Part shown: one piece after another, positions 5,557 through 9,375 of the stretch
Layout of the letters: every line of letters starts with the position of its first letter
Numbering within the stretch: the first letter of the stretch is position 1
Origin: Nitrososphaeraceae archaeon
GTDB taxonomy: Archaea; Thermoproteota; Nitrososphaeria; Nitrososphaerales; Nitrososphaeraceae
DNA: 9,375 nucleotides
Assembly (NCBI GenBank): GCA_025936955.1
Contig: JAICSL010000043.1
Coordinates: forward strand, 1-9,375
Direction of reading: 5' to 3'
Translations under genes and position numbers: made by a program
Notes under the pieces: model-generated
What the model saw: only the letters and a program-made list of their open reading frames with translations
Told to the model about the DNA's origin: nothing
Database searches by the model: none

Positions 5557-7164
5557 ATGAACAATAGAGTACTTAGTTATAATCTAACCAATATGTTGGT
5601 CCTTATTTGGATCAGTTTTGTTATTTTTTCACCACTGTTATCTTCTTTTTTTATACAAATAGCATATCCCATTGCTCCCAATCCTTGTATTACATACGAG
5701 CCATCAACTCGAATTATTGAGATAACTTGCCAATCAGCTAATCTCACAAACGTGTATAAACAGCTGCACAATAGGGATATTTTAAATATACAACCTTCTA
5801 CCAATGATAGTAATAATGGGAAAAAGAGCATATGGTTACTGAATGCAAGTCTTTTCATTGCAAAGGGATCAACCTTCTTTATCAATTCAACAGATACAAG
5901 CTGGGTAAAGATTATCTCTCCAAATAGAGTTATCGATAACAGCAGTATCAATAATAGCGATGTTACCACTACTCCATATCGGATAGATGTATATGGTAGC
6001 TTAAAGATCAATCTAGTTAAAATAACTTCATGGAATCCAGAGAATAGCAACTATGCACTTACTAATGGAACTGTGACCAATCCTGGTATCGCTCGACCAT
6101 TCATAAAAATTGAACATAGTGCAACTGGTACTGCTGACATTAGCAACTCAGAGATTGCATATCTTGGTTCGGAGGGAGACAAGAGTGATGGACTTTATTA
6201 TGCCGGAGGGGACGGGAGTGTGATAAGAAATAACAATATTCATAATAACTGGTTTGCAATTTACTTTAATGGAGTAAGCAATATACTTTTTGAGAATAAC
6301 TTTGTTCATGATAGTTATTTTTATGGGATAGATCCACATACTGCTGTCCACAATATGACAATTCGAAATAATACTGTTTACAATAATGGTGCTCAGGGAA
6401 TAATTTGTTCATTAGATTGTTATGATATCGCAATAGAAGGCAATAATGTCCATAACAACGTGGGTTCGGGTATAATGTTTAGCAGGAATATGTCTAACTC
6501 TGTTGCTCGAGACAATAATATATTCAACGAAACCATTGGAATCCTAGTTTCCCAATCCCGTAACAATCAAGTATATAACAATATCATTTCAGATAGCAAA
6601 ACTGGGATTTACTTAAGAAATACTTCTTCTGACAACATAGTCAATAATAATACCATATTCAATGCAAAGTTATATGGGTTGTACGTAAGTACCAATGCAT
6701 CTAACAATATATTTAGTTCTAATACAGTACATAATCCTTCATTTTTTGGCATATACGTCAGAAATTCTAGTACTATTAATAACCTATTCAAAGATAATGA
6801 TCTGGTTAATCCCGTCTCCTATGGGATAGGTCTGTCGAACAATAAAGCTACCAGGTTTATCAATAATACAATAATAGGGGAATCAAGACCTAGTAACGAT
6901 AGAGAAAGTACCCATTTCCAAAATTCGAAGAGATACGATTATATAATAGAAAAAAATTCTCTGCTAAATTTGCAGAAAACTATCTTTTCAAATGACCATA
7001 TAGCCCCAGAAGATCTTACAAACAATTCAGTCACTATATTCAATTCGGGCGCAATAAATATTACAGATAGCAGAATAGACAAAGCAACTACTTTTAATAC
7101 CAATTTTTCTCCATTCATACATACCTTTACAACATCAGCGAATATTACCGCAGATACTCTCTAA
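5557..7164 (+). CDS. Secreted parallel beta-helix protein, AlgG-like mannuronan C5-epimerase candidate
   Basis: Exported protein of 535 residues. A hydrophobic segment at about 11-36 (NMLVLIWISFVIFSPLLSSFFIQIAYPIA) acts as signal peptide or anchor. A domain with Cys44 and Cys58 follows, then a right-handed parallel beta-helix at about 190-440. Ten rungs carry an N-N-x-I/V turn, with the I/V at 228, 250, 274, 298, 322, 344, 367, 391, 416 and 439, a spacing of 22-25 residues. The segment YGIDPHTAVHNM (256-267) resembles the Y-G-x-D-P-H-D active-site motif of the alginate epimerase AlgG, and NNGAQGIICS downstream also fits that family. Thr262 replaces the last Asp of DPHD. About twenty N-x-S/T sequons suggest glycosylation. 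It may epimerise or bind an exopolysaccharide on the cell surface; a NosD/CASH-type carbohydrate-binding protein is the alternative. The gene is alone in its transcription unit, with a hairpin 13 bases after the stop. An inner ATG (Met13) is a possible start. Confidence 0.85.
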   Translation: MNNRVLSYNLTNMLVLIWISFVIFSPLLSSFFIQIAYPIAPNPCITYEPSTRIIEITCQSANLTNVYKQLHNRDILNIQPSTNDSNNGKKSIWLLNASLFIAKGSTFFINSTDTSWVKIISPNRVIDNSSINNSDVTTTPYRIDVYGSLKINLVKITSWNPENSNYALTNGTVTNPGIARPFIKIEHSATGTADISNSEIAYLGSEGDKSDGLYYAGGDGSVIRNNNIHNNWFAIYFNGVSNILFENNFVHDSYFYGIDPHTAVHNMTIRNNTVYNNGAQGIICSLDCYDIAIEGNNVHNNVGSGIMFSRNMSNSVARDNNIFNETIGILVSQSRNNQVYNNIISDSKTGIYLRNTSSDNIVNNNTIFNAKLYGLYVSTNASNNIFSSNTVHNPSFFGIYVRNSSTINNLFKDNDLVNPVSYGIGLSNNKATRFINNTIIGESRPSNDRESTHFQNSKRYDYIIEKNSLLNLQKTIFSNDHIAPEDLTNNSVTIFNSGAINITDSRIDKATTFNTNFSPFIHTFTTSANITADTL

Positions 7165-7176
7165 TTTGTCATATAT

Positions 7177-7217
7177 AAGTAATATTTAGAGTTCAACAAT
7201 ATTACTTTTATATATAT
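7177..7217 (+). terminator. Hairpin and T-rich tract ending the beta-helix gene
   Basis: AAGTAATATT (7177-7186) and AATATTACTT (7198-7207) form a perfect 10-bp stem with an 11-base loop, starting 12 bases after the stop codon. It is followed by a T/A-rich run that ends TTTTTT near 7216-7221. T-runs are the known archaeal termination signal; the stem may protect the 3' end. Confidence 0.5.
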
Positions 7218-7377
7218 TTTTTCTATCTCATAGTCTGGCGTTATTCCCATAGAGTTTGTAAATGACTTTACTGACTTTACTACCGCTCCTAATTAGGCTC
7301 TTTTAAGGATCTAATGAAAAATGGAGGTATCATTAGAATATTCAAACTAGGAACTGAGTAGAATATGGTCTCAGGGT

Positions 7378-7500
7378 ATGCATTGTGAAGTTCCAAAATT
7401 AGAGGAAGAATTAAAGAAAATTGTTATACTCTTTTTAATCGGTATAGGGACTTGTCTCTGCTTAATAATGTTGCAGTTTATCATAATAGTAAACCCATAA
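7378..7500 (+). CDS. Small single-span membrane protein (40 residues)
   Basis: ATG at 7378 opens a clean 40-codon frame ending in TAA at 7498-7500. Residues 1-14 are charged (MHCEVPKLEEELKK). Residues 15-38 are one strongly hydrophobic span (IVILFLIGIGTCLCLIMLQF and on), and the protein ends NP. This is the pattern of a small integral membrane protein, with an acidic/basic N-terminal amphipathic helix leading into the membrane. An in-frame TAG at 7348-7350 sets the upstream limit. An AT-rich box (TAGAATATTC, about 7333-7342) lies about 40 bases upstream. It sits alone between the beta-helix gene and glucose 1-dehydrogenase on the same strand, with 138 bases to the latter, so co-transcription is possible. 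Cys3, Cys26 and Cys28 are present. No family is recognised and chance cannot be excluded at this length. Confidence 0.45.
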   Translation: MHCEVPKLEEELKKIVILFLIGIGTCLCLIMLQFIIIVNP

Positions 7501-7608
7501 ACTAGCTAAAAGGATCAGAAAATAAAATCGTATTTTATAAACGATAACTTAAACTAGCGAGTAACTTGTTACCTAGGGTCTATGTTTTGATAGTTATTTA
7601 TAAACTAG
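7498..7608 (+). repeat. Three copies of TAAACTAG at 52- and 51-base spacing
   Basis: Exact copies start at 7498, 7550 and 7601. The first overlaps the stop codon of the small membrane protein, and the last overlaps the TATA-like box of glucose 1-dehydrogenase. A fourth near-copy (CAAACTAG) lies at 7343-7350. The spacing is close to five helical turns, so all copies would face the same side of DNA. This could be a regulator array; the role is inferred. Confidence 0.35.
7594..7605 (+). promoter_or_regulatory. TATA box of the glucose 1-dehydrogenase gene
   Basis: TTATTTATAAAC is centred about 39 bases before the ATG at 7639. This predicts transcription start near 7625 and a leader of about 13 bases without a Shine-Dalgarno sequence, as is common in archaea. 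Confidence 0.5.
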
Positions 7609-7638
7609 AATTGCTATTTCTATTGTAGTAATCATATT

Positions 7639-8481
7639 ATGCCAAAGAAAGTTGCAATAATAACTGGCTCTAGTAAAGGCATTGGAAAAGCTATAGCAAT
7701 AGCATTTGCAAAGTCCAAGGAATATTCTGCAGTAGTAATAAATTCTAGAAAAAAAGAGGAGGCAGAACAGGTCGCTGAAGAAATTAAGAATTCAGGCGCC
7801 ATTTGCGACTCGATTGCAATTTTGGCTGATGTTTCAAAGGAAAGTGATTGTATTAGATTAATTGAAGAAACAATTAAACACTTTGGCAGAATAGATGTAT
7901 TGGTAAATAATGCAGGTATCCAGGAAGATATTCCCTTGGCAGAGACAAACCTAGAAGAATGGTACAAAATAATAGCAGTGGACCTTACCGGTCCATTTAT
8001 CTGCAGCAGGGAAGCTGTAAAATACATGAGAAAGCAGGATAATCCCAAGGGTGGTTGTATAATAAACATTTCATCTGTTCATCAGACTATACCCAAACCT
8101 CACTACATACCCTACGCTACTTCTAAAGCAGGAATTGAAATGATGACAAAGACTATGGCACTAGAATTAGCAAAAGATTCTATAAGGGCTAATATAGTTG
8201 CCCCAGGGGCCATAGATACTGATATGAACATCCAGTTAAGAGAAAATAAGGTTGCGTTGGAAAATGTTCTGAAACTCATACCTATGGGAAGAGTCGCAAG
8301 CGCAGAGGAGGTAGCAAATGTCGTGGAATTTTTGGCATCAGATAAAGCAAGTTATATTACAGGGCAATCATACTTTGTCGATGGCGGCATGACACTTTAT
8401 CCAAGTTTCGGTATTACTTCAGAACATGAGGATGCCGAGAGGAATGTTACTAGTAATAGTGATAACTTGTCCGACGGCTAG
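7639..8481 (+). CDS. Glucose 1-dehydrogenase-like short-chain dehydrogenase/reductase
   Basis: Cytoplasmic SDR of 280 residues. It likely oxidises beta-D-glucose to glucono-1,5-lactone with NAD(P)+, feeding a non-phosphorylative sugar route or making NADPH. The nucleotide-binding motif TGSSKGIG is at 9-16. Arg37-Lys38 after the second strand suit NADP(H). Asp64 and NNAG (90-93) are in place. The catalytic Ser146, Tyr159 and Lys163 are present. The Asn of the catalytic tetrad, normally in N-L-T-G, is Asp115 (VDLTG). The closing FVDGGMTLYPSF (246-257) and SSVH (145-148) closely match Bacillus glucose 1-dehydrogenase (about 261 residues). A polar, acidic tail of about 20 residues extends beyond that enzyme's usual end. 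SDR specificity is hard to fix from sequence, so another sugar or polyol is possible. Its downstream neighbour is a convergent glycosidase that could supply glucose. The start is supported by the promoter spacing and the tight N-terminal strand. Confidence 0.9.
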   Translation: MPKKVAIITGSSKGIGKAIAIAFAKSKEYSAVVINSRKKEEAEQVAEEIKNSGAICDSIAILADVSKESDCIRLIEETIKHFGRIDVLVNNAGIQEDIPLAETNLEEWYKIIAVDLTGPFICSREAVKYMRKQDNPKGGCIINISSVHQTIPKPHYIPYATSKAGIEMMTKTMALELAKDSIRANIVAPGAIDTDMNIQLRENKVALENVLKLIPMGRVASAEEVANVVEFLASDKASYITGQSYFVDGGMTLYPSFGITSEHEDAERNVTSNSDNLSDG

Positions 8482-8528
8482 TCTGAACAACTGATGGACA
8501 AATTTGGAAAAACGACGGTCATTATACG

Positions 8529-8549
8529 TTAAACTCTAGATCGAGTTAA
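8529..8549. terminator. Hairpin between convergent genes, possible bidirectional terminator
   Basis: AACTC (8532-8536) pairs with GAGTT (8543-8547) across six bases, and two more T-A pairs follow with one bulged A. T-rich runs come next on the plus strand (8555-8561, 8567-8573), while an A-run (8509-8513) gives a T-run on the minus strand. It lies in the 81-base gap between the two converging genes. Confidence 0.35.
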
Positions 8550-8562
8550 TATATGATTTTTC

Positions 8563-9375
8563 TCAATTTTTTTCTGTGCTAGATGGATGGGTATAAGCGA
8601 TAGAAGAAGACACCTTTAATTTCTCAAGTATATCTGCAATTGCTATTCTTATAGCTGTGATTCCAGTTCTAAATGGGTAGGCTCCTGACCCCAGATCAGT
8701 AATGGGATTAACCCATTCATAGAATGCGTGCAAATGTGGATGTCCGTCCTCAGAAGCAAGCTTGGAAAGTAGAGTTTCACATTCTTCAACTCGGTTAAAG
8801 CGGCTTCTTGCCAACATCTCTATCCCTGTAGTCCAGGGCCAAAATGTATGATTGTGATATTGGTAAGGCTTCAAAATCCACGGCCCAGTTCTTTTTAATT
8901 CACTTTCTGTTACAAGCGGCCATTTTTCTTTCCATGCTCTCATTTTTATTGCATCAAGCGTACTATTAGCTCTTTTGTGAAGAGATTCATGAAGAGATTT
9001 TGCCAGCTCTTCTTCTTGTTCGGGATTTTTTGTCTGATTATTGTTGGAATGATGTTTACTATTAACTTGAAGACTGTCATTAGATGTATTCTGAGAAATA
9101 GCTATCAAGTAAAATGATACATCCTGTGTGAGTAGTCTGTATGGCTTTCTATCGTCGTCCGATTCTTGAATATCAATATAGCAACCATCTTCCTGAGACC
9201 ATAATTTTTTTTCAACGCCATTTATTGTCTTTTCTGTTAGGTTGGCTAATGTATCAGCTTCTTTAGTTTTATCGAGTCTTAATAATAGAGAGGAAAGATC
9301 ATTTAAAGCCAGTAGCCAACAAGCTTGGCTGTAAACTATTTTACCTGCCCTGACTGCTGTATCCATCCAATCTTC
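8563..9375 (-). CDS. Six-hairpin glycoside hydrolase, glycogen-debranching/amylo-1,6-glucosidase type, N-terminus cut by window edge
   Basis: C-terminal part (270 residues visible) of an (alpha/alpha)6-barrel glycosidase; the frame is open through the right edge, so the Met at 9366 is internal. The visible part opens EDWMDTAVRAGK, like the W-M-D...R-x-G-K segment of glycogen-debranching (amylo-alpha-1,6-glucosidase) domains, followed by VYSQACWLLAL. Counting Met9366 as 1, later barrel motifs are GPWILKPYQYHNHTFWPW (161-178) and FYEWVNPITDLGSGAYPFRTG (215-235), typical of sugar-binding loops in this superfamily. Asp2 and Glu217 are candidate acids, not proven. An Asn/Gln/Ser/Glu-rich insert (about 91-120) interrupts the helices and is probably a surface loop. 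The likely role is release of glucose from an alpha-glucan or related oligosaccharide. It is convergent with glucose 1-dehydrogenase. MGH1-, GH63- or GH100-type hydrolases are alternatives. No signal peptide can be judged because the start is missing. Confidence 0.75.
   Translation of the reverse strand, partial: EDWMDTAVRAGKIVYSQACWLLALNDLSSLLLRLDKTKEADTLANLTEKTINGVEKKLWSQEDGCYIDIQESDDDRKPYRLLTQDVSFYLIAISQNTSNDSLQVNSKHHSNNNQTKNPEQEEELAKSLHESLHKRANSTLDAIKMRAWKEKWPLVTESELKRTGPWILKPYQYHNHTFWPWTTGIEMLARSRFNRVEECETLLSKLASEDGHPHLHAFYEWVNPITDLGSGAYPFRTGITAIRIAIADILEKLKVSSSIAYTHPSSTEKN

Noticed and set aside
5577..6050. Minus-strand frame of 157 codons
   Set aside because: Antisense shadow of the beta-helix gene, whose frame has clear signal peptide and repeat structure.
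6148..6791. Two minus-strand frames of 60-67 codons
   Set aside because: Both lie antisense within the beta-helix repeats and mirror the Asn-rich codons.
5557..7164. Regular Asn-rich repeats considered as a DNA tandem repeat or CRISPR-like array
   Set aside because: The periodicity is at the protein level (22-25 residues per beta-helix rung) with divergent DNA; no identical direct repeats with spacers.
7632..8069. Minus-strand frame of 145 codons
   Set aside because: Antisense shadow of the glucose dehydrogenase gene, which has all SDR motifs.

Overview
The window is AT-rich, with genes on both strands separated by unusually long intergenic stretches. AT-rich TATA-like boxes lie about 25-50 bases ahead of several starts, and Shine-Dalgarno sequences are largely absent. 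The gene mix is an M3 oligoendopeptidase, Asn/Ser/Thr-rich secreted proteins full of N-glycosylation sequons, a short RNase HI-like protein, a Bacillus-type glucose 1-dehydrogenase and a glycogen-debranching-type glycosidase. Together these suggest a mesophilic archaeon, most likely a Nitrososphaeria (Thaumarchaeota) member of the Nitrososphaera/Nitrosocosmicus kind. This assignment is inference; no rRNA, amo gene or other marker lies in the window.

Left part (1-3489): a zinc oligoendopeptidase F (minus strand, C-terminus cut off by the left edge), then a secreted Thr/Asn-rich protein of unknown function (plus strand), then an RNase HI-like protein (minus strand) that has lost its fourth catalytic Asp.

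Middle part (3490-5556): about 2 kb that at first looks empty. On the minus strand it holds two tandem small reading frames (3955-4125 and 3766-3900) and a gene of about 100 codons split by a single frameshift (4441-4753). I read this as a region of small and decaying genes. It also holds a 12-bp palindrome next to a 9-bp hairpin near 5043-5082.

Right part (5557-9375): a secreted parallel beta-helix protein resembling the alginate/mannuronan C5-epimerase AlgG (plus strand), ended by a strong hairpin. Next come a 40-residue single-span membrane protein (7378-7500, plus), glucose 1-dehydrogenase (7639-8481, plus) and, convergent with it, a six-hairpin glycosidase (minus, N-terminus cut off by the right edge). 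The glycosidase could release glucose that the dehydrogenase oxidises, and the beta-helix protein could modify surface polysaccharide, so this end has a carbohydrate theme. The genes are not one operon, and the functional link is inference.

No tRNA, rRNA, CRISPR array, insertion sequence or phage gene was recognised. No clear new multi-gene system is visible. The most notable items are the AlgG-like archaeal epimerase candidate, the active-site-deficient RNase H, the frameshifted gene and several unannotated-size small genes.
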